Below are positions 1-4,649 of a stretch of 5,053 nt of DNA, one piece after another; the stretch's first letter is position 1; each line of letters starts with the position of its first letter. Origin of the DNA: Eggerthellaceae bacterium (GTDB lineage: Bacteria; Actinomycetota; Coriobacteriia; Coriobacteriales; Eggerthellaceae); assembly GCA_900754495.1 (NCBI GenBank), contig CAAEDC010000153.1, positions 1 to 5,053 on the forward strand, in the 5' to 3' direction. The notes under the pieces were generated by a model, which had not been told where the DNA came from, ran no database searches, and was given only the letters and a program-made list of their open reading frames with translations. A program made the translations under genes and the position numbers.

Positions 1-2
1 GC

Positions 3-95
3 GAGTACCTGTTGCTTACCACCGAGCAGGGCGGCGTGTTCCTCATGCCGTACATGGACGAGGACGGCGAGCAGGAGATCATGCCCCAAGCATAG
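3..95 (+). CDS. C-terminal end of an unidentified protein (5' partial)
   Basis: The third frame is open from the left edge to a TAG at 93-95 and encodes 30 residues, beginning EYLLLTTEQGG and ending DEDGEQEIMPQA. The mix of a hydrophobic beta-like stretch (EYLLL), a Gly-Gly turn, a second hydrophobic strand (VFLMPY) and an acidic tail looks like the end of a real soluble protein. The other two plus-strand frames lack such a pattern. The start and most of the gene lie outside the window, so I cannot name a family. The gene converges on the minus-strand cluster that ends at 247. The hairpin terminator at 185-218 lies about 90 bases past its stop and could end its transcript. Confidence 0.6.
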   Translation, partial: EYLLLTTEQGGVFLMPYMDEDGEQEIMPQA

Positions 96-127
96 GCAGG
101 CGCACCGCCGCGACGAAACCCCAGGCC

Positions 128-156
128 GTGACGTGCACCATGGTGTTCGCTATAAG
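128..156 (+). promoter_or_regulatory. Candidate sigma70-type promoter with no gene downstream
   Basis: GTGACG (128-133) and TATAAG (151-156) are separated by exactly 17 bases and match the TTGACA/TATAAT consensus at 4 and 5 of 6 positions. Predicted transcription starts near 163. No plausible plus-strand gene follows; the intrinsic terminator at 185-218 would stop transcription after about 55 bases. The spacer and -10 carry two perfect dyads (136-145 and 147-162). This is a prediction from sequence only and could be coincidence. Confidence 0.4.
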
Positions 157-162
157 TAGCGA

Positions 163-218
163 GTGCCCCGCCACGGTGAACATTCGGGTCTGGCAACGCG
201 CCAGGCCCGTTTCGTTTT
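163..218 (+). ncRNA. Candidate short RNA between a promoter and a terminator
   Basis: If the promoter at 128-156 is active, its transcript would run from about 163 to the U-tract ending near 218, roughly 56 nucleotides. It would consist of a short 5' segment with a small CCG-CCA-CGG hairpin and the strong terminator stem. It does not resemble tRNA, the SRP RNA core or another RNA family I recognise. No ribosome-binding site with a convincing short ORF is seen inside. The alternative is that the hairpin simply ends the upstream gene's mRNA and the promoter-like boxes are chance. Confidence 0.22.
185..218 (+). terminator. Intrinsic terminator
   Basis: A 10-base-pair stem (185-194 with 200-209, one G-U pair) with the five-base loop AACGC is followed by the U-rich tail TTTCGTTTT (210-218). 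The U-tract direction makes it a plus-strand terminator, either for the gene ending at 95 or for the candidate short RNA. On the minus strand the hairpin is followed by AATGTTCACC, which is not U-rich, so it is a weaker stop for the cluster ending at 247. Confidence 0.7.
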
Positions 219-246
219 CCCAGCTCGAAGGACATGCAACCCGCCT

Positions 247-609
247 CTACCGACGGCGTTTTCCGTCCTGCCCTTCGAGGCGCTCGGCTTTCTGGGCCTT
301 CTTCTTGTAGTTGGGATGATGGTGCACGAACACCGCACGGCAGATGCCCGTGATGCCCAGGGCGATGAGCGCCGTCGCCAAAAAGCCCGCGGTCAGCTCG
401 AACACCGCCCAATTGCCGTCGAGCAGCACATAGACGCAGATCAACGCGAGCGCGGCGCTCAGGATGCCGGTGAACCAGGTGAACACCCTGATCAAGATCT
501 CCTTCGCCTTGTTGGGGGAGTATCTCCACGTGGCGACGAGGTAGACGATGGCCGCCACGATCGCCAGAATGATGATCAGGGGGATGATTCGCGACAGCCG
601 CGCGATCAT
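247..609 (-). CDS. Small membrane protein, three predicted helices, function unknown
   Basis: This 120-residue protein is strongly hydrophobic. Likely membrane segments are about residues 8-27 (rich in Ile, Leu, Ala and Val), 40-63 and 69-92, with a short charged loop (RYSPNKAKE, 29-37) between the first two. The C-terminus (about 96-120) is a basic cytoplasmic-type tail with three consecutive His and many Lys and Arg. The start is well supported: AAAGGAGG (615-622 on the plus strand, reverse complemented) lies 5 bases before the ATG at 609. There is no signal-peptidase motif; the first helix is more likely an anchor. The gene follows ispE after 99 bases with two GC hairpins in the gap, so it may be the last gene of the tadA-ispE transcript or have its own promoter. 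I do not recognise a family. Confidence 0.8.
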   Translation of the reverse strand: MIARLSRIIPLIIILAIVAAIVYLVATWRYSPNKAKEILIRVFTWFTGILSAALALICVYVLLDGNWAVFELTAGFLATALIALGITGICRAVFVHHHPNYKKKAQKAERLEGQDGKRRR

Positions 610-632
610 AGCAGCCTCCTTTCACAATGGGA

Positions 633-651
633 CGGCCCTGCGGACGGGCCG
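633..651. repeat. GC-rich stem-loop before the membrane-protein gene
   Basis: CGGCCC (633-638) and GGGCCG (646-651) form a perfect 6-base-pair stem with a 7-base loop. It lies 11 bases upstream of the Shine-Dalgarno sequence of the gene starting at 609. On neither strand is it followed by a convincing U-tract, so it is not a clear terminator. It could stabilise a processed mRNA end or be chance in GC-rich DNA. Confidence 0.35.
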
Positions 652-669
652 CCTTCCCTCAGCCTTATC

Positions 670-700
670 GACGGGCGGACGCTTCGGCGCATCGCCCGTC
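670..700. repeat. Stem-loop just downstream of ispE
   Basis: GACGGGCG (670-677) pairs perfectly with CGCCCGTC (693-700), and an inner CGC-TTCG-GCG mini-hairpin (680-689) sits in the loop. In the minus (ispE) direction no U-tract follows, so it is not a classic ispE terminator. In the plus direction it is followed within a few bases by TTTCCTATCTTTT. It may serve as an mRNA 3'-end stabiliser or a weak terminator between ispE and the membrane-protein gene. Confidence 0.4.
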
Positions 701-708
701 GCCGTTTC

Positions 709-1701
709 CTATCTTTTGGGGACGATCGCCGCACGCGCGGGACCGAACGCGGTGGTGCGCGACCACCAGCCCTGCGCCTGCGCGCTCGACGCGACGCGGC
801 ATGCCGACGCGAAGTCGCGGCAGATCACGAACACAGCCGATCCGCTGCCGGACATGAGCGCATCCACGATGTCGCCCTTCTGCGCGTACACCCACTCGCG
901 CACGTCGACGAGCGCGGGCAGGAGAAGCTCCGAGGCGCACACCAGGTTGTTGCGCAGCGGCACCTCGCTGGCGTGCGTCGCCGTCAGCGCGCGCTGGCGG
1001 TCGGATTCGTCAATCTTCTGCGGGCATTCGTCGAACGCCGCATATGCCTCTTTGGTCGACACGCCGCCGGCGGGTTTGATGAGCGCGACGGCATCGCTGC
1101 GCGGCGCCAGCGCATGATGGAACGTGTCGCCCACGCCGGTCAGGCACGTGCAGCCGCCATGCAAGAAGAACGCGACGTCGGCGCCCAGCTCGCGCGCCGC
1201 CTCCTCGATGCGCGGATCGTCGGCGGCAAGGCCCCACAGATTCGCAGCGCCCACCAGCGCGGCGGCCGCGTCGGACGACCCGCCGCCCAATCCCGCCTCA
1301 GCGGGAATGTGCTTCTCGATGATGATGCGCATCGACTCGTCGACCGCGCGTCCGATCTTGTCCGCCAGAAGGCGCACCGCCTTGGCGGCGATATTCTTCT
1401 CCGAGGGAACGTCCAAAGGCTCGATCCCCTTGCAGGGAATGCAGCGGACGTCAAGCTCGAGGCCCCCCTCCGCGGCAGGGCCCAGCTTCATGCGCAGGAC
1501 GTCGTGCAGCATCAACGCGTGCATGACGGTCGACGCGTCGTGGTAGTTGTCGGGGCGCTTGTCGCCGATATCCAAAAACAGGTTCACCTTCGCAGGCGCG
1601 ATCAGGCGGATCTCCCCCGGCTCGAGCCGGCTGTCCACCGTTTGCGCCATGCGCGCCTGCTCCACCATGTCGACGGCTTTCGATTCCATCTGGCTGTTCA
1701 T
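709..1701 (-). CDS. ispE: 4-diphosphocytidyl-2-C-methyl-D-erythritol kinase
   Basis: IspE phosphorylates the 2-hydroxyl of CDP-methylerythritol with ATP, a middle step of the MEP pathway to isopentenyl diphosphate, in the cytoplasm. With the start at 1701 it is 330 residues. The GHMP-kinase motifs are intact: APAKVNLFLDIGDKRPDNYH (residues 35-54, with the active-site Lys38), the ATP-binding PAEAGLGGGSSDAAA (133-147), LGADVAFF (172-179, catalytic Asp175) and the C-terminal MSGSGSAVF (283-291). The frame is open upstream to an ATG at 1749, but the ATG at 1701 overlaps the tadA stop as ATGA and is preferred. The Shine-Dalgarno before it is weak (AAGAAAG), consistent with translational coupling to tadA. 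The N-terminus before the first motif is about 30 residues, longer than usual; Met at 1689 is an alternative start. Family identification is secure. Confidence 0.95.
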   Translation of the reverse strand: MNSQMESKAVDMVEQARMAQTVDSRLEPGEIRLIAPAKVNLFLDIGDKRPDNYHDASTVMHALMLHDVLRMKLGPAAEGGLELDVRCIPCKGIEPLDVPSEKNIAAKAVRLLADKIGRAVDESMRIIIEKHIPAEAGLGGGSSDAAAALVGAANLWGLAADDPRIEEAARELGADVAFFLHGGCTCLTGVGDTFHHALAPRSDAVALIKPAGGVSTKEAYAAFDECPQKIDESDRQRALTATHASEVPLRNNLVCASELLLPALVDVREWVYAQKGDIVDALMSGSGSAVFVICRDFASACRVASSAQAQGWWSRTTAFGPARAAIVPKR

Positions 1702-2189
1702 CGCTTTCTTCTCTTGTTTTTGAAAAACTCCTTCAGCAGCGCCGCGCACTCCTCTTCCAGAACGCCCGGCACCGCTTCGAAGGTGTGGTTCAATCGTTCA
1801 TCGGCGTTGACGGAATACAGCGTCCCCAGCGCGCCGGCTTTCCGGTCGCTGGCGCCGTAGACGCACCGATCGATGCGCGCTTGGTGCATGAGGCCGGCGC
1901 ACATGATGCACGGCTCCAGCGTCACGTACACCGTGCAACCGGTGAGCCGCCATGCATCGAGCTCCCGCGCCGCCTGCTTGAGCGCCAAAAACTCCGCATG
2001 CCCCGCCGGATCGCGGGTGATCTCGCGCAGGTTGCATGCGCGGGCGATGACGCGCGGCTCGGCGGTGGGGCGGCGCGTGGCGGGATCGACCGGAGCGTAC
2101 ACGACGACCGCGCCGATGGGAACCTCGTCCATCTCGGCGGCACGCCGCGCCTCGTCGAGCGCCATGCGCATGTAGTCTTCATCCGTCAT
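1698..2189 (-). CDS. tadA: tRNA-specific adenosine deaminase TadA
   Basis: TadA deaminates adenosine 34 of tRNA-Arg(ACG) to inosine so that it can read three CGN codons. The 163-residue protein has the deaminase zinc site: HAE at 64-66 (His64 ligand, Glu66 proton shuttle) and PCIMC at 93-97 (Cys94 and Cys97 ligands). The N-terminal DEVPIGAVVV (21-30) is typical of the family. Compared with usual TadA, the turn after VPIGAVVV is lengthened by roughly ten residues (PVDPATRRPTAEP, 33-45). The C-terminus is a basic helix (FFKNKRRKR), where tRNA contacts are expected. No Shine-Dalgarno is visible; a TATAAT at 2197-2202 implies a leaderless mRNA starting at or next to the ATG. The gene overlaps ispE by four bases and is divergent from tRNA-Ser. 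A guanine deaminase or other cytidine-deaminase-fold enzyme is less likely given the sequence around the active site. Confidence 0.93.
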   Translation of the reverse strand: MTDEDYMRMALDEARRAAEMDEVPIGAVVVYAPVDPATRRPTAEPRVIARACNLREITRDPAGHAEFLALKQAARELDAWRLTGCTVYVTLEPCIMCAGLMHQARIDRCVYGASDRKAGALGTLYSVNADERLNHTFEAVPGVLEEECAALLKEFFKNKRRKR

Positions 2190-2196
2190 GATCTGT

Positions 2197-2202
2197 ATTA
2201 TA
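2197..2202 (-). promoter_or_regulatory. -10 box of the tadA-ispE operon (leaderless start)
   Basis: A perfect TATAAT on the minus strand ends 7 bases before the tadA ATG (2189). Transcription would therefore start at about the A of the ATG, giving a leaderless mRNA, which fits the absence of a Shine-Dalgarno. The -35 position at 17-base spacing reads GAAAAC, a poor match, and there is no TGn extension, so activity may need an activator or rest on the -10 alone. Confidence 0.55.
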
Positions 2203-2215
2203 TGGTATCCTGAAG

Positions 2216-2229
2216 CGGCGTTTTCGCCG
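2216..2229. promoter_or_regulatory. Dyad at the -35 region of tadA
   Basis: CGGCG (2216-2220) and CGCCG (2225-2229) flank TTTT as a perfect inverted repeat. It covers the place where a -35 box for tadA would sit, and it also lies upstream of tRNA-Ser. It could be an operator or part of a divergent control region; a regulator cannot be named from the sequence. Confidence 0.3.
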
Positions 2230-2312
2230 TGCGCGCAATCGCTATGCAGACGTTACCTCTCCGGGGAAAACGTCGCGACGACCTGCGGCAAACGCGAAAC
2301 GCCCAAGCGTGC

Positions 2313-2400
2313 GGAGGCGTGGCCGAGTGGTCGAAGGCGGCAGTCTTGAAAACTGTTGAGCCGAGAGGTTCCGTGGGTTCGAATCCTACCGCCTCCGCCA
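2313..2400 (+). tRNA. tRNA-Ser(UGA)
   Basis: A full class II tRNA folds from this segment. The acceptor stem is GGAGGCG (2313-2319) with CGCCTCC (2390-2396), followed by discriminator G2397 and an encoded CCA (2398-2400). The D-arm sequence is GCCGAGTGGTCGAAGGC. The anticodon loop CTTGAAA has anticodon TGA at 2347-2349. A long variable arm typical of serine precedes the T-arm GTGGG-TTCGAAT-CCTAC. It decodes UCA and other UCN codons by wobble. I find no convincing promoter; the best -10-like box is TATGCA at 2243-2248, and a hairpin (2249-2254 with 2269-2274) lies between it and the gene. Confidence 0.97.
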
Positions 2401-2425
2401 GAAAGATTCCCCATCGACAAAATGC

Positions 2426-2479
2426 GCGGTTCTTCCCAAAATGGGCCCTCTCAGAGGCTGATTTTGGGAAGAAAGCCGC
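2426..2479. repeat. Long stem-loop after tRNA-Ser
   Basis: TTCTTCCCAAAAT (2430-2442) pairs perfectly with ATTTTGGGAAGAA (2461-2473). Beyond a two-base bulge, GCGG (2426-2429) pairs with CCGC (2476-2479), and an inner CCTC-TCA-GAGG hairpin caps the structure. No U-tract follows on the plus strand. It may act as the 3' boundary of the tRNA transcript or be a dispersed palindromic element. Confidence 0.6.
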
Positions 2480-2542
2480 AAACGTTTGAAACACGCACCC
2501 CAAACCGGGAAGAACACCGCAAAACAACGACAACGGGACATT

Positions 2543-2587
2543 CGCCATGGGGAGAAGTGCGCATAATATGCGGTTCTTCCCATGGCG
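2543..2587. repeat. Second long stem-loop sharing a motif with the first
   Basis: The arm at 2543-2556 (CGCCATGGGGAGAA) pairs over 14 positions, one a G-U, with 2574-2587 (TTCTTCCCATGGCG). An inner CGCAT-AAT-ATGCG hairpin (2560-2572) caps it. The right arm shares GCGGTTCTTCCCA (2570-2582) with the first stem-loop (2426-2438), so the two are related elements. On the minus strand it is followed by a moderately T-rich stretch (GTTGTCGTTGTTTTG), so it could also weakly stop the transcript of the gene ending at 2812. Confidence 0.55.
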
Positions 2588-2635
2588 ATGCCGCGGCATT
2601 GTCTTGCCCCATGGCGATGTCGCGGCGTTGCCTGG
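2580..2635 (+). repeat. 27-base imperfect direct repeat
   Basis: Copies at 2580-2606 and 2609-2635 each begin CCATGGCGATG and match at 23 of 27 positions with a 29-base period. The first copy contains the perfect palindrome ATGCCGCGGCAT (2588-2599); the second has lost it through substitutions. Confidence 0.5.
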
Positions 2636-2703
2636 CCGCATTGCGCCGCATCGCGGCTGCACGGCAACGTTGTCCGGCTGCATCGCGGCAGCATAGCGGC
2701 TGC

Positions 2704-2717
2704 ACCGCTGCAGCGGT
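2704..2717. repeat. Perfect 14-base palindrome
   Basis: ACCGCTGCAGCGGT reads the same on both strands with no spacer. No promoter or gene start lies next to it, so an operator role is not evident. It sits among other GC repeats of this spacer. Confidence 0.4.
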
Positions 2718-2720
2718 CGC

Positions 2721-2752
2721 GCGCGTTGAAGCATACGCGCGTTGAAGCATTC
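2721..2752 (+). repeat. 16-base tandem duplication
   Basis: Two adjacent copies (2721-2736 and 2737-2752) of GCGCGTTGAAGCATAC differ at a single position, and a partial third copy (CGCGTTG) starts at 2756. It looks like a slippage-type short tandem repeat. Confidence 0.55.
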
Positions 2753-2811
2753 GCACGCGTTGCGACACCGCCCATCCGCGCTGCGAGGGTATTCGCTTTT
2801 GCGTCGCGGGG

Positions 2812-3063
2812 CTATTTGTCGCGCTTGAACAGGTCGCTGGGATCGAACGGCTTACCGTCGCGCTCGCACTGGAGCTGGTATTTGCGCTGGTTGCAGATGG
2901 AGACCGCCTTGCCCTGGTAGATGCCGTAGGTCTTGAAACCGCAGTTGCCGTAACCGCTGCATGAACGGCACTTGATGTCGGCAAGATCGAATCCGTCGAA
3001 GTCCTCCTCGGTCATCTCCCTGATGGCGGTGCGGCCTTTGGGCACATGTTTGAGGTCAACCAT
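2812..3063 (-). CDS. Small five-cysteine protein, function unknown
   Basis: This 83-residue protein has Cys32, Cys35, Cys41, Cys57 and Cys66: CRSC followed by SGYGNCGF, then SICNQ and QCERDG. The spacing suggests a bound metal, either zinc or an iron-sulfur cluster, but I recognise no named family. The N-terminus (1-30) is soluble and ends in an acidic segment ([15 protein letters not shown]); the C-terminus is charged ([10 protein letters not shown]). There is no signal peptide or membrane helix. The start at 3063 is fixed by GAGGAG (3070-3075) six bases upstream; the frame is open much further upstream but runs as a shadow through the repeat spacer and gltA. A TACAAT at 3108-3113 could be its -10. 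It lies 239 bases downstream of gltA and is probably transcribed separately. Confidence 0.85.
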   Translation of the reverse strand: MVDLKHVPKGRTAIREMTEEDFDGFDLADIKCRSCSGYGNCGFKTYGIYQGKAVSICNQRKYQLQCERDGKPFDPSDLFKRDK

Positions 3064-3107
3064 GGCAATCTCCTCGCGATTACGCTCGATGAGTTCTCGT
3101 CGCCGCC

Positions 3108-3113
3108 ATTGTA
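3108..3113 (-). promoter_or_regulatory. Candidate -10 box for the five-cysteine protein gene
   Basis: TACAAT on the minus strand matches TATAAT at 5 of 6 positions and would start a transcript near 3101, leaving a leader of about 38 bases containing the GAGGAG ribosome-binding site. The -35 region 17 bases upstream (GTCCAC) is poor, so the call rests mainly on the -10 and its distance. Confidence 0.4.
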
Positions 3114-3153
3114 CCCCACCGCAAGGAAAAGTGGACGCATGGCGCGACGGCAC

Positions 3154-3249
3154 GCGCACGCGATGCGCGGCGGCATGCGGCGGACACGCGACGCATTGGC
3201 CGCACGACGGCGCACGCTCCAAGCGCGAGCGCACGCGATGCGCGGCGGC
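3154..3249 (+). repeat. 21-base direct repeat, period 75, in the spacer after gltA
   Basis: An identical 21-base sequence, starting GCGCACGCGATG and ending CGGCGGC, lies at 3154-3174 and 3229-3249. The sequences upstream of each copy (GACGCATGGCGCGACGGC at 3135 and GACGCATTGGCCGCACGACGGC at 3190) are also alike, so the spacer may derive from a duplicated segment that has drifted. It lies between the gltA stop and the promoter of the next gene. No U-tract terminator for gltA is seen; short competing hairpins at 3257-3270 and 3267-3279 are the only structures near the stop. Confidence 0.55.
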
Positions 3250-3302
3250 GCTCCGCGTGCGAGTGCGCACGATACGTGCAGCGCCCAGCTTCGGACGTTC
3301 TT

Positions 3303-4649
3303 CTAACGCTGATCGATCGGCTTGTAGGGGCGGCTCCCCTTCCGCCATGTTTTGTAGGCGGGGCGAATGATGCGCTTGCCGTTGACGAGCTCCTCGAAGC
3401 GATGCGCCACCCAGCCCGCCATGCGTCCGCAGGCGAACAGCGGGGTGAACAGGTCCTCGGGGATGTTGAGCATCGTGTAGACGAAGCCCGAGTACATATC
3501 CACGTTGGCGCACATGTCCTTCTTGGTGCCCTTCTCGCGCAGGATGACCTCGGGCGACAGGCGCTCGATCGTCTCGAGCAGGCGGAACTCCGCCTCGTAT
3601 TCGGTTCCCTCGGCCATCTTGGCCGCGAATTTCTTGAGGATGACAGCGCGCGGATCGGACATGGTGTAAACCGCATGCCCCATGCCGTACACCAGGCCAG
3701 AACGATCGTAAGCCTCCTTGCGGACGATCTTGGCCAGGTAGTCGGCGACCTCGCCGTCGTTCTCCCAATCGGAGACGTTCTCCTTGATCTCGCGCTGCAT
3801 CGCGCGCACCTGGTGGTTGGCGCCGCCGTGCTTGCGGCCCTTCAGCGAGCCGATCGCCGCCGCGTACGCCGAATACGGATCGGTGTCAGCGGTGGTGAGC
3901 ACGCGTGTGGTGAAGGTCGAGTTGTTGCCGCCGCCGTGTTCAGCGTGCAGGCACAGCATGATGTCGAGCATGCGCGCCTCCTCGCGGGTGAACTGGCGGT
4001 CGGGGCGCAGCATCGACAGGATGGTCTCGGCGGTGGACTGCCCCGGGATGAAGCGGTGCATGATCATCGACTCGTTGTGGAACTGCGCGCGCATCGCGTA
4101 GTACGCGAGCACCATGATGCGCGGCAGGCGCGAGATCAGCGAGATCGCCGTATCAATCTCGTGGACGATGTCGCGATCCTCCGCGTGCTCGTCATAGGAG
4201 TAGAGCAGCAGCACCGAGCGCGCCAGCGCGTTCATGATGTCGTGGGGCGTCGCGCGCATGATGGACGAGGCGGTGAAGCCGTCGGGCAGCTCACGCTGCG
4301 AGTCGAGCACCGAGATGAAGCGGTCCAGCTGGTCTTTGGTCGGCAGATCGCCCATCAGCAGCAGATAGGCGATCTCCTCGTAGTTGAAGCGGCGGTCGGC
4401 ATCGTCGACGCTCAGCAAGTCGCCGATCTCGTAACCGCGCAGACGCAGCGAGCCTTTGTCCGCCAGCTTCTCGTTGTCGGAGATGACGTAGCCGTGGACG
4501 TTGGCGATGCCGGTGATGCCGGCGACGACGCCCGTGCCGTCGGCGTTGCGCAGCCCGCGTTTGACGTCGTATTTCTCGTAGAGCTCCGGATCGATGGCGT
4601 TGATGGAGCGGAAGTGCTCGTAGAGCGCGAGTTTCTTCTCGTCGGCCAT
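3303..4649 (-). CDS. gltA: Citrate synthase
   Basis: Citrate synthase condenses acetyl-CoA and oxaloacetate to citrate in the cytoplasm, the entry to the TCA cycle or to its oxidative branch toward 2-oxoglutarate and glutamate. The 448-residue protein has the family's key sites: LHAEHGGGNNSTFTTR (234-249, oxaloacetate-binding His238), GSLKGRKHGGAN (267-278, catalytic His274), GMGHAVYTMSDPRA (322-335, His325 and Arg334) and NVDMYSG (382-388, catalytic Asp384). The GSLKGRKHGGAN wording and the length resemble the citrate synthases of anaerobic Firmicutes and Actinobacteria rather than the E. coli type. A 2-methylcitrate synthase activity cannot be excluded from sequence alone. The start at 4649 has AGGAAGG (4656-4662) six bases upstream. 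The gene stands alone, divergent from tRNA-Leu. Confidence 0.95.
   Translation of the reverse strand: MADEKKLALYEHFRSINAIDPELYEKYDVKRGLRNADGTGVVAGITGIANVHGYVISDNEKLADKGSLRLRGYEIGDLLSVDDADRRFNYEEIAYLLLMGDLPTKDQLDRFISVLDSQRELPDGFTASSIMRATPHDIMNALARSVLLLYSYDEHAEDRDIVHEIDTAISLISRLPRIMVLAYYAMRAQFHNESMIMHRFIPGQSTAETILSMLRPDRQFTREEARMLDIMLCLHAEHGGGNNSTFTTRVLTTADTDPYSAYAAAIGSLKGRKHGGANHQVRAMQREIKENVSDWENDGEVADYLAKIVRKEAYDRSGLVYGMGHAVYTMSDPRAVILKKFAAKMAEGTEYEAEFRLLETIERLSPEVILREKGTKKDMCANVDMYSGFVYTMLNIPEDLFTPLFACGRMAGWVAHRFEELVNGKRIIRPAYKTWRKGSRPYKPIDQR

Larger units (their letters stand above)
2401..2811. other. Gene-free spacer dense in palindromes and repeats
   Basis: About 410 bases separate tRNA-Ser from the end of the minus-strand gene at 2812. 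Open frames here have no start signals and encode low-complexity Ala/Arg/His-rich peptides, so I see no gene. The left half is rather AT-rich for this window and holds two long hairpins (2426-2479 and 2543-2587) that share a motif. The right half is very GC-rich and holds a 27-base imperfect direct repeat, two perfect palindromes (2588-2599 and 2704-2717), a repeated GCATCGCGGC (2648-2657 and 2680-2689) and a 16-base tandem duplication (2721-2752). No clear U-tract terminator is seen for either neighbour. Confidence 0.6.

Noticed and set aside
96..246. SRP RNA or 6S-type RNA in the first spacer
   Set aside because: The conserved GGAAGCAGCC-type SRP core is absent and the promoter-terminator distance is far too short for either RNA.
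1702..1749. Upstream ATG of ispE adding 16 residues
   Set aside because: It would lie inside the tadA coding region with no ribosome-binding site, whereas the ATG at 1701 makes the typical ATGA overlap.
163..1860. A 565-codon open frame on the plus strand
   Set aside because: It runs antisense through the membrane-protein gene, ispE and part of tadA, all of which have clear family or start signals. Its translation is Arg/Ala/His-rich low-complexity sequence with no recognisable domain, as expected of a GC-rich shadow frame.
2229..2489. Plus-strand open frame across tRNA-Ser
   Set aside because: It contains the complete tRNA sequence translated, has no ribosome-binding site and shows no protein-like pattern outside the tRNA.
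2401..2811. CRISPR array or IS element in the repeat-rich spacer
   Set aside because: Repeats differ in length, spacing and orientation, there are no regular unique spacers, no transposase frame and no terminal inverted repeats with target duplications.
3064..3768. N-terminal extension of the five-cysteine protein (318 codons in all)
   Set aside because: The added 235 residues come from the repeat spacer and from gltA read in another frame. GAGGAG directly before the ATG at 3063 marks the real start.
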